Of a stretch of 64,000 nucleotides of DNA, positions 19,641 to 31,480 are shown one piece after another (positions within the stretch are counted from its first letter, which is position 1; each line of letters opens with the position of its first letter). The stretch spans positions 1,736,001 through 1,800,000 of the forward strand of contig NW_027183804.1 of the NCBI RefSeq assembly GCF_041296385.1, in the 5' to 3' direction. A model generated the notes under the pieces. That model saw only the letters and a list, made by a program, of their open reading frames with translations, was not told the DNA's origin and ran no database searches. Made by a program: the position numbers and the translations under genes. The stretch comes from Aphelocoma coerulescens (lineage: Eukaryota > Chordata > Aves > Passeriformes > Corvidae).

Positions 19641-20880
19641 CCCTTTGTGATGATTTTCATGAGTAGCTGGTATTATAAGCAGTGTCAAACCACGACAGTG
19701 GCCCTTGTGTTCTATGTGGTCCCTCTCTGTCACAAGTGACCCTTGGTTCCATGAGATTCCATTGTCCCACACTGGTCCCCATGTTGCCCTGAGGCTGCGC
19801 TGTGTCCCAATGGACACTGGATTCCACAGGAGCTGGCAATGGCCCAGTGGCACCTGCATCCTCTGAGGCCCCGCCTTGTCAAAGTAGAGCCTTGGATCCA
19901 TGAGATTCCATGTTGTCACAATGGCCTGCTGAGTTCCATGGGGCTGTGCTGTGTCACAGTGGACACTGAGATCCACATGCCCTGGCAATGTCCAAGTGGC
20001 ACCTGGCTTCCACGAGGCCCCGCTGTGTTTGGAGGTGACACTTTGTTCCCCAAGATTGCAGTGTGTCACAGTGGTGTCCTGGGTGCCACGAGGCCCCGCT
20101 GTAAAACAGTGCACACTTGGTTCCATGAGTTTCCATTCCATCAGAATGCTCTCTTGGATTCCATGAGGCCCTGCTGTGTCCCTCGGGAGCCTTTGTTCCA
20201 TATTTTCCCACTGTGTCACAATGGTCTCCAGTGCTCTATGAGGCCACACCATGGGACAGTGGACATTTGCTTCCATGAGATTCCACGGTGTCACAATGGT
20301 CTCCTGGGTGCCATGAGGCCCCTCTTTGTAACAGCTGAGACTTGGTTCCCCAAGATTCCCTGGCGTCACTGTGCTCTCCTGGGATCCATCAGGCTGTGCT
20401 GTGTCACAGTGGACACTTGCTTCCTCCAAGGCTGCAGATGTCCAGTGGCACCGGCTTTCCTTCCATGAGGCCGCGCTTTGTCCCAATGGGGCCTTGGTTC
20501 CATGAGAATCCATTGTGACCCTGTGCTCCCCTAGGTCCCACGAGGCCTTGCTCTGCCACAATGGCACCTTGTTTCTACTCGGGCTGGCAATGTTTTTGTG
20601 GCCCTTGTGTTCCATGGGGCCCCTCTCTGTCACAAGTGACCCTTGGTTCCATGAGATTCCTTTGCCCCACACTGGTCCCCAGGTTGCCCTGAGGCTGCGC
20701 TGTGTCCCAATGGACACTGGATTCCACAGGAGCTGGCAATGGCCCAGTGGCACCGGTGTCCCATGAGGCCCCACTTGATCAAAGTGGAGCCGTGGTTCCA
20801 TGAGATTCCATGTTGGCACAGTGGCCTGCTGAGTTCCATGAGGCTGCGCTGTGTCCCAATGGACAATCTCGCTGTCCCCG
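19640..20880. repeat. 38-41-bp minisatellite block 2 (~1.2 kb)
   Basis: About 30 degenerate units of the GGCCCCGCTGTGTCACA / GTTCCATGAG family, period about 40. Two segments (about 19685-19930 and 20600-20840) resemble each other closely, suggesting an internal duplication. No gene. Confidence 0.8.
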
Positions 20881-22139
20881 GCTCTGCCCTGCCACTGCCA
20901 GCCCTGCCCTGACCTCTGCCCAGCCTCACCCTCTGTGCCTTGGACACACACACATGCCCTGAGCTCATCCTCCCTCTGGGTGCTTCTCCTGCCCCAGCAC
21001 TGCCCTGGGAGGGTTCATTCCTCACAGGAGCTGCTGTGTTTGTACTGGTGCATTTTATAGCTCTGCTTCTGCCTCTCTGTCACTTGTGTCGACACTGAGC
21101 TCTGCAGGGAGAAGATTCATGGAATCGTGGAATGACAGAGGTGGGAAGAGCCCCCTGAGCCCCCTTGGCCGGGCTGTGGCTGGGCTGGAGTTGCCTTTGC
21201 CCAGAGCAGCCCCTGGGCTGCTGTGCTTGGCACTCGTGGCTGCAGCGGGGTTGGTCCCAGCCCAAGGCTTTGGCTGTCCCTGAGCAGGGCTGGCCCTGCA
21301 TGAGGCGTCTCTGCAGCCCCCCCAAACCATGGGCTGGGGGTGGGCAAGTGTTCCCGAGGGCACAGGGAGGGGACAGCTGGGCTGGACTGACTCAAGGGAT
21401 CTCCCATTCCATGGGACGTCATGGTCAGCAATGAACTGGGGAAAGGAAGGGGAGGGGGGTGGCGGGGAGGGCTGGGGGTGTTTTTTGTGAAGACATTTGT
21501 CCTACAAAGCACGGAGTACATGTGCTCGGTCCTTTCCTGCCAGGAGGTGGCTGCACATTGTTTGCGGATGGGAAGTAGAGAATTGATCTCATTTGTTATT
21601 TCTTTGCTTCCAAATGTGGCCTTTACCTTTTGAGGCCCTTGCTGAGGAGGTGCAGAAGCCCAGAAGATCAGGACTGGTTTGTGTGTCCCAAACACCGAAC
21701 ACAGGATGGCTGCGGGACCAACCAAGGAGTGTTGGGAAGCACAGCCAAGGATTCCTGGCAATACCACGCTGTGAGGGAGAATAGGCTGTGGCTGGAGAAG
21801 GGGCCATGCAGATAAAGGCAGCACTTTTCCAGGACAAACATCCTTGCTCTGGCTCCTGGGCATAAGCACAGCATGGCACAAGAGCAGGATTGAGGTGGAG
21901 AAGTGGGCATGGACTGGGGGGGATTGAGACCACCAAAGACCCCGAAGCCTCCGAGCCATTTCCAGAGAGGTTTAGCAGAAGGAACTGCACGTGATAACTG
22001 ATTTACACAGAAAGTGAGACACTTATCTCCAGGGCAGGGAAAACTGATCAGTGAAAAGGTCCTCCCACAGAGCCCAGACACACGGGTGCCCAGCCCCCTG
22101 GACATCCCATTGGCTGAGCAGTGCTGGAACCAGGACTGG
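20881..22139. other. No gene; CR1-like fragment near 21115-21190
   Basis: The only recognised piece is TTCATGGAATCGTGGAATG followed by a GGTGGGAAG segment, which resembles CR1 or CR1-derived sequence. The rest shows no conserved open frame. Confidence 0.4.
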
Positions 22140-22270
22140 GGATCTCTTCTTCTCTCTCTGTTTTCTTTCTCTCTGCCCCTCTTTGGTTCACCTCTCTGTC
22201 TCTCTGTGTCTCTGTCTCTGTCTCTCTGTGTCTCTGTCTCTCTTCCCTTTCACCTTCCCTCTTGTGCCTT
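22140..22270. repeat. CT-rich (TCTCTG)n microsatellite
   Basis: Imperfect TCTCTGTGTCTCTG repeats. Confidence 0.85.
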
Positions 22271-22559
22271 TGTACAAAACCCACTGCCATGGCCTTACAT
22301 AGCTCAGGCACTGACAGACCAATTTCTATGCCAGATGTGGAATGAATTAATAAAAATCCCTAGGCTTTTTTTGGCTCTCTGAGTGCTTTCATTTCATTCA
22401 GCCACGAGCATCTACAAAACTCGGGTGTTTCCTTCCCCTTCAGTCTGGGCCATCACAGAGAGAGGGAGAGAGAGGCTTGCTGGGCCCCTGATGGCCGGAC
22501 ACATTTAACCCACCAGTGTCCTTTTGCTCAGCTTTTCTCTAGCAGGCAGCGTTAACCAG

Positions 22560-22995
22560 ATGAGGCTGCTCAAGGGCTCCCAGCAATTTTGATGCCTTAG
22601 ATTTTAACTTTTATATTTTTCAAATCCTGCACTGCCTAGTGTGTAACTCGGAAGTTTCTTGTGGCCTGTCAGCTGCTGTTCTCTCATGCTGGTTAGACAT
22701 AACAAGCCTCCCCAAGCTTGCTCTCCAAGGACACCCAGATTGTCCTAGGCCCAAAATGTGTAAACTAACATCTTAAGAAGGGGGGTAAACTTGGGGAAAT
22801 TACATCATTAGCTGAAGTTTTAATTGGAGAATCAACCCTGATATGCAAATGAACCAAACTTATAGAAGTGTGAAGAACTTGTGACTCGGGGTCCATCCTG
22901 GGTGTTGCCTTTTTGACTGCCCAAGGTGTACCTTGAAGGCCCTTGAAATAAATACTTACCTTTATTCCCTTATTCTTGTCTAGTCTCTGTTTTCA
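22560..22995 (+). mobile_element. LTR 3' part with poly(A) signal
   Basis: ATGCAAAT (about 22841), then AATAAATAC (22947-22955), a short U5-like stretch and TTCTTGTCTAGTCTCTG. The layout is that of an ERV LTR in plus orientation. The 5' border is unclear; 22271-22560 may belong to the same or another LTR. Confidence 0.4.
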
Positions 22996-23139
22996 GCTGG
23001 CATCAGTTTGGCATTGCTCACAGAGGACTTGGAAATGCATTTTGTCCGTGGTATAGAGGGAATATATGAATGTTCCACAGCAGCCAAGGGCAGGCCACTG
23101 AGGGATGGCACCAGGGAGTGGCTGCCAAGAGGACTCTGT

Positions 23140-23500
23140 ACCACGGGTGACACTTGACCCTCATTGTCCAGCCAAATTCCCACCCACCCCATGTTCCACC
23201 GCTTCAGCCCAGCTCTCACCAACCTGGCTCTGAGGAGAGCCCAGCAGACCCCGTCACAGGCCCTGCTGAAGTCTGGGCACACAACATCCCCTTCTTTTCC
23301 CTCCCCCAGGGGTCTGCAATCCCTGCCTTGTCCTGCCAGTGCCTGGAATGGCTGCGGGAGGATTTGCCACATCCCCTTCCCTGCTGAGCCTGACCAGTCT
23401 GGGGCTCTCCCAGTCCCCTCCCTGCCCTGTTTGCAGACTGGTTCCGTGTCTGCCCTTCCCGAGTGCCCAGGATCCTCTGCGATGGCTCCGGCCTTTCCAA
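23140..23500 (-). mobile_element. CR1 LINE fragment (ORF2 3' part)
   Basis: Reads like the antisense of the CR1 reverse-transcriptase C-terminal region: CATTGTCCAGCCAAATTCCC, CAGGCCCTGCTGAAGTC and TCCAGTGCCTGGAATGGCTG-like blocks appear in the expected order. It is heavily mutated with no open frame. Confidence 0.5.
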
Positions 23501-25030
23501 GGGCTTTGAGAGAGGTCCCACAGTGACACTGCCCAGCCTTCCCAACGTCCCTGACACCAAAGGCCTTTTCCACGTCCCTCATTTCCAGGTCAGTGCCCAG
23601 AACACAGCACAGCCCTGTCCAGGTCCTGGGGGTGATTCCGAAGGCAGGCAGCTCAGATTTCTCCCCACAGACCCACCACTCCAGTGTCTCTCTGTGCAGC
23701 CCATGGCTGTCCTGAGCATTTCCCTGGAGCCTCCCTGCCCTGGACATTTCTGCCCATCAGGCTGAGGCCAAGAGGGTTGAGCAGGTGCACGAGGATGATG
23801 GAGGAAAGGGCTGGGTCAAAGTGTCTCAGGAGGCTGTGCTGGGCAAGGCTGAGGATGCTGCAGGAAACAGTGGCACTGGTGAGGTGAGAGGAGCAGGGGA
23901 GAGACCTTGTGCCTGCCCAGGCTGGGCAGGAGCTGCCCCAGGATGGAGCTCTGAAGCACACACAGGATGCACCTGTGAACACGGGAGGGGAAAACTGGAT
24001 CTAAAAATCAGGCTGGGAAAGCAGAGAGCAGGAGTGTCATGGTGTCAGTGCAGGGGAGCTGCAGCACTGAGGACTGAGCACAGAAGAACTGCTGCAGTGT
24101 GTTGGGGCTACCAAAAGTGTCAGAAGTGTCAGAACAAGAAGGAACTGCTGCCTGTAGGTGACAGAACTGCCCCGAGCCATGGTGCAGTGTTTGCTGGAGA
24201 CAGCCCTTCCAGCCCAGGAGTGTTGCAGAGAGCAGGGCTGGTCACCAGCAGGAAACACTCTACGTGCCACAGGTGCAGGAAACGGGGGTGGGTCATGAGA
24301 GAGAGGAGGAAGAGATTTTTCTGAAGGTAGAGGACATTCCCCAATAGGGAAGACTCCCTTGATGTTGTCTGATTGTCCCAGTCCCCTTTTATCCACATTT
24401 GTCTTTTCACTTTACCTTCTTTAACTTCTGCGCGTCCCCGTCTCCTGCTTGGGCACCTGTGACCGAGCACTTGTTTCTCTGCTCGGTGCTCATGGAACCC
24501 GTGAAGGCAGCTCAGAGGGGTGACCCCTGGAGGTGTTTGTGCCTCTGGCTGCATTCCACTGCCCAGCTGTGCCCTGTGCTATGGGAAAGGCAGAAGTGCT
24601 GTGTGCTGGAGGGCAGTACTGCCCCTGCCTGCAGAGCCCTTGGAGCCTGCACAGGGAGATGCTCCACACCTGGGCTGCTTGCCCCTGGAGAAGAACTTAC
24701 GCCTGACTGCGCTGCTCTACAAGGGTTCTTTCCCCTCCACCTCTGCACAGAAGTCCTTGTGCCGGCAGTCAGGGGTCTGAAGAAGCATCTTGGAAAAACA
24801 GATCAGGGCAGGGTACTTTACTGTATTTAATGCACAGAAAACAAGCCTTTTGAAAGACTTTGGGTTACAGAAGAAAGGTAAATATTGATGAAAATTGCTA
24901 TGAGTAAGGATAGTCATTTGTGGAAAATATTACAATAGTGCAAAAATAATAAAAAACCGCACCCATAAAAAAAAAGAAAAGAAGAGAAAAAAAGGCTGAG
25001 GTTGTAATGGGTTACATTCTGGAGACTCTG
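23501..25030. other. No gene recognised
   Basis: Moderately GC-rich sequence without conserved open frames. The last 100 bases (24930-25030) are A-rich and lie 3' of the olfactory receptor stop on the minus strand. Confidence 0.5.
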
Positions 25031-25048
25031 GAGCAGAAAAGAGTCAGT

Positions 25049-25978
25049 TTAGGGTTTCTGCAAACCAGCAATCACTTTCTTCAGAGAGTTTCTGAGCTCC
25101 TGGTTCCTCAGGCTGTAGATGAGGGGGTTCAGGGCTGGAGGCACCACCGAGTACAGAACTGACACTGCCACATCCAGGGATGGGGATGAGATGGAGGGGG
25201 GCTTCAGGTGGGCAAACATGGCAGTGCTGAGGAACAGAGAGACCACAGCCAGGTGAGGGAGGCACGTGGAAAAGGCTTTGTGCCGGCCCTGCTCAGAGGG
25301 GATCCTCAGCACGGCCCTGAAGATCTGCACATAGGAGAAAACAATGAACACAAAACAGCCAAATACCAAACAGCCACTGACAGCGATGAGCCCAAGTTCC
25401 CTGAGGTGGGATTTGGAGCAGGAGAGCTTGAGGATGTGTGGGATTTCACAGAAGAACTGGCCCAGGGCATTGCCCTGGCACAGGGACAGGGAAAATGTAT
25501 TGGCCGTGTGCATGAGAGCGTAGAGAAAGGCACTGGCCCAGGCAGCTGCTGCCATGTGGGCACAAGCTCTGCTGCCCAGGAGGGCCCCGTAGTGCAGGGC
25601 TTTGCAGATGGACACGTAGCGGTCATAGCACATGATGGTGAGGAGGAAATACTCTGCTGAGAGGAAGAAGAGAAGCAGAAACACCTGAGCAGCACATGCT
25701 GAGTAGGAGATGTGCCTGGTGCCCCAGAGGGAATTGTGCATGGCCTTGGGGACAGTGGTGCAGATGGAGCCCAGGTCGGTGAGGGCCAGGTTGAGCAGGA
25801 AGAAGAACATGGGGCTGTGCAGGTGCTGGCCGCAGGCTCCGGCGCTGATGATGAGGCCGTTGGCCAGGAGGGCAGCCAGGGAGATGCCCAGGAAGAGGCA
25901 GAAGTGCAGGAGCTGCAGCTGCCGCGTGTCTGCCAATGCCAGCAGGAGGAAGGGGCTGATGGAGCTGCTGTTGGACAT
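25049..25978 (-). CDS. Olfactory receptor, OR14-like (309 aa, intact)
   Basis: Single-exon class A GPCR, expected in the olfactory cilium membrane. I start at the ATG of MSNSSS (25978), which gives an N-glycosylation site at residues 3-5 and a normal length; an in-frame upstream ATG would add 24 residues. Landmarks: PMFFFLLNLALTDL (56-69, TM2), MCYDRYVSIC (116-125, TM3 end), KAFSTCLPHLAVV (234-246, TM6) and PPALNPLIYSLRN (280-292, TM7). The first extracellular-loop cysteine is at residue 95. No stops or frameshifts. The sequence fits the large bird OR14-related (gamma-c) expansion. It is the only intact non-zinc-finger host gene in the spacer. Confidence 0.92.
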   Translation of the reverse strand: MSNSSSISPFLLLALADTRQLQLLHFCLFLGISLAALLANGLIISAGACGQHLHSPMFFFLLNLALTDLGSICTTVPKAMHNSLWGTRHISYSACAAQVFLLLFFLSAEYFLLTIMCYDRYVSICKALHYGALLGSRACAHMAAAAWASAFLYALMHTANTFSLSLCQGNALGQFFCEIPHILKLSCSKSHLRELGLIAVSGCLVFGCFVFIVFSYVQIFRAVLRIPSEQGRHKAFSTCLPHLAVVSLFLSTAMFAHLKPPSISSPSLDVAVSVLYSVVPPALNPLIYSLRNQELRNSLKKVIAGLQKP

Positions 25979-26050
25979 TTGGAGCCTCTGGCCATGGAGT
26001 GCTGTTGAAGGACAAGACAGTGAGGAGTCAGGGGAGACTTTGCTGAGCAA

Positions 26051-27047
26051 TGCCCAAGCCCTTTCTCCCGGCCCTGCCTCCCAGTTTTCCTTTTCTCAAA
26101 GCCCTTCCCTCAGCCCCGTGCCTGGAGCTCTGCTGGGATCTGGCCCCGTTGCTGTGACAAGCAGGGGCTGTGCCCGTGGACAGCGAGGAGTCAGCTCTGC
26201 TCTGCTGCAGTGGGGACATGGGAATGGGGACAGGGGCCAGTCCTGGGGCTGGACTCCATCAGCCCAAACTGCTCCTGAGGCAGAGGAGCTGGGCAGCATC
26301 TCCTGTGCCAGGGCTAAGGAACGGTGATGGCCAAAGGCACTTTGAGAGGGTTTCCTGCTGCACCCAGGGAGAGCAGAGAGAGCTGTGCAAGGCAAGAGCA
26401 TTGGCTGTAACTCAGGGAAGGGTGAGGGGAGCTGCTCTGTCGCTCCATCTGTCCCCAGCTGCCCTTGCTGAGATTGAGAGCAGTCACTGTGTTCCCCTGA
26501 AAATCAGCCTGGCTCAGCTGAGAGCAGAGGGACCCACAGCAGAGCAAAGTGGCTCAGCCTTTCTCAGAGTCTCAGCCCCACTGCTGGCCAAGGACACTCA
26601 CGGCCCCAGTGTCCCCTGGAAGGCAGCTGACAGCTGGGATGGCATCCCGAGGGCACAGCCAGGCTCCTGTCCATGGCACTGCTGGAGGAGAGCCGGCTCA
26701 TTGCCAGCCTGCCAGCCCGGCCTGCCCAGAGCTCCCGGGGCAGAGGGAGCTGGGACACCCCATTGCTGTGCTCAGCCTGCACAGGAGGAGCCCCAGGGCT
26801 GGGCCTGAGCCTGCAGCTGGAAGTGCCATTCCCAGAGAGCCCCTCAGCAGCGCCAGGAGCAGCTGAGCAGGGCAAGGAGAGAGAGCCGGGCCCTGAGGAA
26901 AAGCCTTTCCCTGCCCAGCGCTGCCCAGCCCCTCCCGGGCAGCACCAGGGCAGGACAGTCGCCCTCAGGCCCCGGGCAGCAGGAACGGGCCCGTGGCCGC
27001 AGAGATGCCCTTCATCTCTGCTGCTGCTCTGCCGGCCCAGGAGGGCA
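26051..27047. other. Upstream of the olfactory receptor, no gene recognised
   Basis: GC-moderate sequence. Olfactory receptors often have 5' non-coding exons within a few kb, but none can be assigned here. Confidence 0.4.
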
Positions 27048-27165
27048 CCGAGGGCCCCGAGCCCCCGGGCTGAGGGCCCCGAGCCCCCGGGCTGAGGGCC
27101 CCGAGCCCCCGGGCTGAGGGCCCCGAGCCCCCGGGCTGAGGGCCCCGAGCCCCCGGGCTGAGGGC
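27048..27165. repeat. 22-bp GC-rich tandem repeat, ~5 copies
   Basis: Unit CCCCGAGCCCCCGGGCTGAG plus GG, almost perfect copies. Recently expanded VNTR; translated open frames across it are artefacts. Confidence 0.9.
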
Positions 27166-29399
27166 TGTGCTGGCTGCGAGGGGACACCGGAGCTGCGCTG
27201 CTCAGGGCGGTGTCTGCACTGCAGGGCAGCGCCGGCAGCTGCCACAGCTCCCCTCAGCAGGGCTGCCCTCAGCGCTGCCTCCCTCCCTCCCTGCCCACGG
27301 CTCTGCTGCTGGAGCTGGCCCAGCCGGGAGCTGCTCCTGCGGCCCGGGCTCCGTCCCTGCCGCTGCTGCCGGAGCCCAGCCCAGCCCCTGGGCCAGCCCT
27401 GCCCGGCAGCCGCTCGGGGCTGCGGCGATTAAAGAACAGCTCCCCCGGGCCTGGGCACCATGGAAAGGTGATGCTGGCTGGAGCTGGGGGCTGGCGAGGT
27501 GCAGGCACTTGCTGAGGCTCCCAGGAATCCTCGGCGGGATGGTTTAAGAGCCTCAGCCCCTGCTCCATCTGCACAGCTGAGTTTCCATTCCCACCAAGGT
27601 GAGCCAGAGAAAAGTGGGAGCACAGATTGAGGAAAGCAGAAACTCAAGCAGGAATCTCCTGCCCTGAATGTGCTCATGAAAAGCCCCCTCAGAAATGACC
27701 TGGGCATGAGCTGGAGCTCTGAGCAGCCCTGGCCCCACAGCAGCCTCTCCACAGCAGCAGGACCTGCCCTGCAGGAGTCACTCCTTGCAGCCACAGCTCC
27801 CCTGCACCGTCCATGGGGAGCTCCCAGGCAGGCTGAGAGCTGCCCCTGGCAGGTGGCAGATGCCCTGGCCTGGCAAAGAGCCCTCAGGGCTGCAGGAGCT
27901 GCTCTGCAGGACAGCCCTGGGCACCCCTGGCTGCTGCCCACCTTCAGAGCCTGCAGCCGGCCCTGGCAGCAGGAGCCGTCCTGCCCTGTCCCTCTGACGG
28001 TGCCCAGGGCAGCCCCGCTCTGCAGCACATCCTCCCCCAAGGCAGGAACGGCAGCAGAGCCATCCTCACAGCCATGGCAGCCGTGTCATGGGCCAGCTCT
28101 AGAGGATCCCTGCAGCCAGAGACTCACTGTGTCCCATGCTGTGAAGGTTTCTCCAGGAATGAGTTCAGAGCTGTCCTTCCAGCTGCTTTAGCCAGCTCTC
28201 TGCTCACTCCTCGCAGGTACCTGCAGGCAGTGCCCTCAGCCCTGCTGGGCTGGCAGAGGAGCTGCTCCTCAGCAGAGCTGCCTCTTTGAAGCTCTCCTTG
28301 GTTGCCAGGAGCTTGAGAGTTCCCTCTGTGCCAGGAGCCCGGCCCAGCTCAGCAGCACAGCAGCAGCACAAGGACTTTAATGACCCTCTTGGGGCTTTGG
28401 TGTTGTTCACATCAGACTCAGTCCCTCAGAGTGTCTTCAAAAAACTTCTCAAGAACTCGAAGATTCAAAGTCCAAAGTTTCTTTAACTTTTAATGGGTCC
28501 CAGTGAGGGACACGACTCACGTGAAAGTGTGCCCAGGTTCCAGTGAGAGCAGAACTCTGGAGGCAGCGATGGCAGGTGGGGACAAGCAAGGGAAAGGTGT
28601 CTCTGGTGCTGAGCAAAGCTGGCTGTGTTCCATGAGTGCAAAGGGCCAAGGCCTGAGCCCCAGCCCCTGGCAAGGCAGATCCTGTCCCTCCCTCAGTGCT
28701 CAGGGCTCTTGCCGGGGCACTGGGATGTGGGGATGGGCAGTGCCCAGGGCAGCACCATGGGGCGGCCCCTGCCAGGCTGCTGGGCAGGGACAAGGAGGCA
28801 CTGAGGCCCCAGGGCTGCAGGGGTCACTTGTCCCCTCCTGGCCTCAGGGCCAGGGCCAGCAGCCGTGGCCAAAGGGCTGCACAAGTTGGCTCTGTCAGGG
28901 CCTTGCAGCTGCTGCCCATCCCTCTGCCCTCTGCAGCCCAGGCTGTGCCACGCTGTCCCTGCCCTGCGCCTCTGTCCCTGCAGGCTGTCCTCATCCCCCC
29001 GGCTGCCCCACCTGGCTGGCCCCTTCCTTTGCTGGCAGCTCTGCGTCCTGCCTGCCTCTGCCTGGCCACACAAAGCCTTGGGCTGCTCCAGACTCCTTCT
29101 GGGGGACGTGTTGCACCCCAGCCCTGCCTGGGAGGGAAATTCCTTTCTCCTGGTGTCCACTCTGGGCCTCCCCAGCTGCCCTTCACATTCATTTTCTCGT
29201 TCTCTGGCTGTTCTCTACAATGCCAGAAGGATCCACCATCTCTGAAACCTCCCTTCAGTCCCTCCCCGGGCTCTCCTCTGCTCTCCTCAGTCTCCACTCC
29301 ACGGAGCACAGAGCTCCTTTGTCCCTATACAGTGGTCAGGTGCTCGAGGCCAAGAGCACCCGGACAAGAGGGACGGTTCTTTTCCCCAGGAAGGAAACC
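27166..29399. other. No gene recognised; possible LTR edge near 28450-28550
   Basis: GC-rich sequence with open frames but no recognisable domain. The stretch TTTCTTTAACTTTTAATGGG with CAGTGAGGGACACGACTCAC (28478-28520) resembles the end of an antisense ERV LTR. Confidence 0.35.
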
Positions 29400-31130
29400 A
29401 CAGAAGCCCAGTATTGAAAGATGAAAGGCGGCCACCAGAGGCCAAGGCCAGCCAGACCTGTTTGTCTTGGCAGCTTTTGTCTGGCAGCAATCCTGGGATA
29501 GATGGAATTTTGGAGGCCAAATTCCAATTTTGGCCATGGGCAGCGGGAGGAGAAGGATGGCTCAGTTCCACAGGAAGAGAAGCACAGCCCCAGCATTTCA
29601 AAGGCAGCTGAGAGCTGGCCCTCAGGAAGCCAAGGGAAGCTGGACTTGTCAGTCCTGGCAGATTTTGCCTGGGAGCTGTACTTGGATATACGGAATTTTG
29701 GAGGTGGATTCCCAATTTTGGCCATGGACACCTGGACTTGAAAGATGTTTTTTCCATGGAAAGAACAGCACAGCCCCACAGTGTTTCAAAGGCAGATGAG
29801 AGGTGGCCCCCAAGAGGCCAAGGCCAGCGAGACCCATCTGTCCTGGCAAGTTTCATATGGGAACAATCCTTACATAATCAAATTTGGATGTAGAGTCCCA
29901 GTTTTGGCCGTGGGCCCCTGGAGGAGAAGGACAGTTCTGTTCCATAGGAAGGAAAGCACGGAGCCCCAGCGCTCCAGGGCAGGTGAGAAGCAGCTCTCGC
30001 CATGCCAAGGTCAGCCGGAGCTGCCAGGCGGCCCCAGGAGCCCAAGGCAGCCAGAGCTGTTCCACGTTCCCTTGGTTCCGTGGGTCCTGCAGGGTCACAA
30101 AGGCCCCTCGGTTCTTTGGGGCCAGCAGTGCCACAGTGGCCCCTTGGCTCCATGGAACGCCACAGGGTCACAATGGTGCCCTTGGTGCCACCAGCCCTGC
30201 AGGGTCACAACGGCCCCTGGGTTCCACGAGGCCACGCAGGGTCACAGTGGTCTCCAGAGGAAGGGCAGCACCGAGCCCCAGGGTTTCAGGGACAGATGAG
30301 ACACAGCCACCAGAGGCCAAGGCCAGCCACATCTGTGTCTCCTGCCAGGTTTGTCTGGGAGCAGCCCTTGGATATTGGGAATCTGGGAGGTGGAATCCCA
30401 GTTTTGACCTTGGGCGCCTGGACAGGAAGGACGGTTCTTTTCCCTTGTAGGGAAAGGGTGGAGCCCCAATGTTTTGAAGGCAGATGAGAGGTGGCCCCCA
30501 GGAGGCCAAGGCCAGCCAGACCTGTTTGTCTTGGCAACTTTTGTCTGGGAGCAATCCTTGGATAGAATTTGGGAAGCCAAATCCCAACTTCAGCCATGGG
30601 AGCCTGAAGAAGAAGGACGGTTCTTTTCTGTAGGAGGGAAAGCACGGAGCCCCAGTGTTTCAGAGGGAGATGAGCAGGAGCCACTGGAGGCCAGGGCCAG
30701 CCAGAACCATCTGTCCTGGCAGCTCTTCCCTGGGAGCAATCCTTGGATAGACAGAATTTGGGAGGTGGAATCCCAGTTTTGGCCATTTGTGCCTGGAAGA
30801 GAAGGACGGTTCTTTGCCATAGGAAGGAAATCACAGAGCCCCAGTGTTTGGAAGGCTGATGAGAGGCGACCGCCAGAGGCCAAGGCCAGCCAGAGCCGTC
30901 TGTCCTGGCACCTTTCGACACAGAGCAATCCTTTGATAGATGGAATTTTGGAGGCAGAATCTCAATTTTGGCCATGGGCCCCTGGGGGAGAAGGACAGTT
31001 CTGTTCCATAGGAAGGAAAGCACGGAGCCCCAGTGCTCCAGGGGCAGATGAGAATCGGCCCTGGACATGCCAAGGTCAGCCGGAGCTGTCAGGTGGCCCC
31101 AGGAGCCCAAGGCAGCCAGAGCTGTTCCAT
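29400..31130. repeat. ~187-bp tandem satellite, nine units in two sub-arrays
   Basis: A landmark GCCCCAGTGTTTCAAAGGCA-like block recurs near 29408, 29590, 29773, 29961, 30275, 30462, 30648, 30836 and 31027. Spacings are about 182-191, except one 314-base step that holds a minisatellite insert (30060-30260). Each unit also has CCAATTTTGGCCATGGGC and GAAGGACGGTTCT. Nucleosome-sized units suggest satellite-like behaviour. Confidence 0.85.
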
Positions 31131-31480
31131 GTTCCCTTGGTTCCCTCGGTGTCACAAAGGTGTCCTTGGTTCCATGGGGCCCCTCAGGGTCACAAAGGTG
31201 TCCTTGGTTCCATTGGGCCCTGCAGGGTCACAAAGGTGTCCTTGGTTCCACGGGGCCCCTCAGTGTCACAAAGGTGTCCTTGGTTCCACGGGGCCCCTCA
31301 GGGTCACAAAGGTGTCCTTGGTTCCATGGGCCCAGCAGTGTCACAATGGACTCCGTGATTCCATGAGGACCTGCAGGAGCACCATGGTCTCCTTGGATCC
31401 ACGGGGCCTCTCAGAATCACACCGGCCCCTTGGTCCATGGGGCCCAGCAGTGCCCCGATGATCCCCTCGGATCCAATCCC
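31131..31480. repeat. 38-bp minisatellite block 4
   Basis: Tight 38-base units GTCACAAAGGTGTCCTTGGT with TCCATGGGGCCCCTCAGG. Less diverged than the blocks at 5925 and 19640, so probably the most recently amplified. It ends the satellite array in the same way as the minisatellite insert at 30060-30260. Confidence 0.85.
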
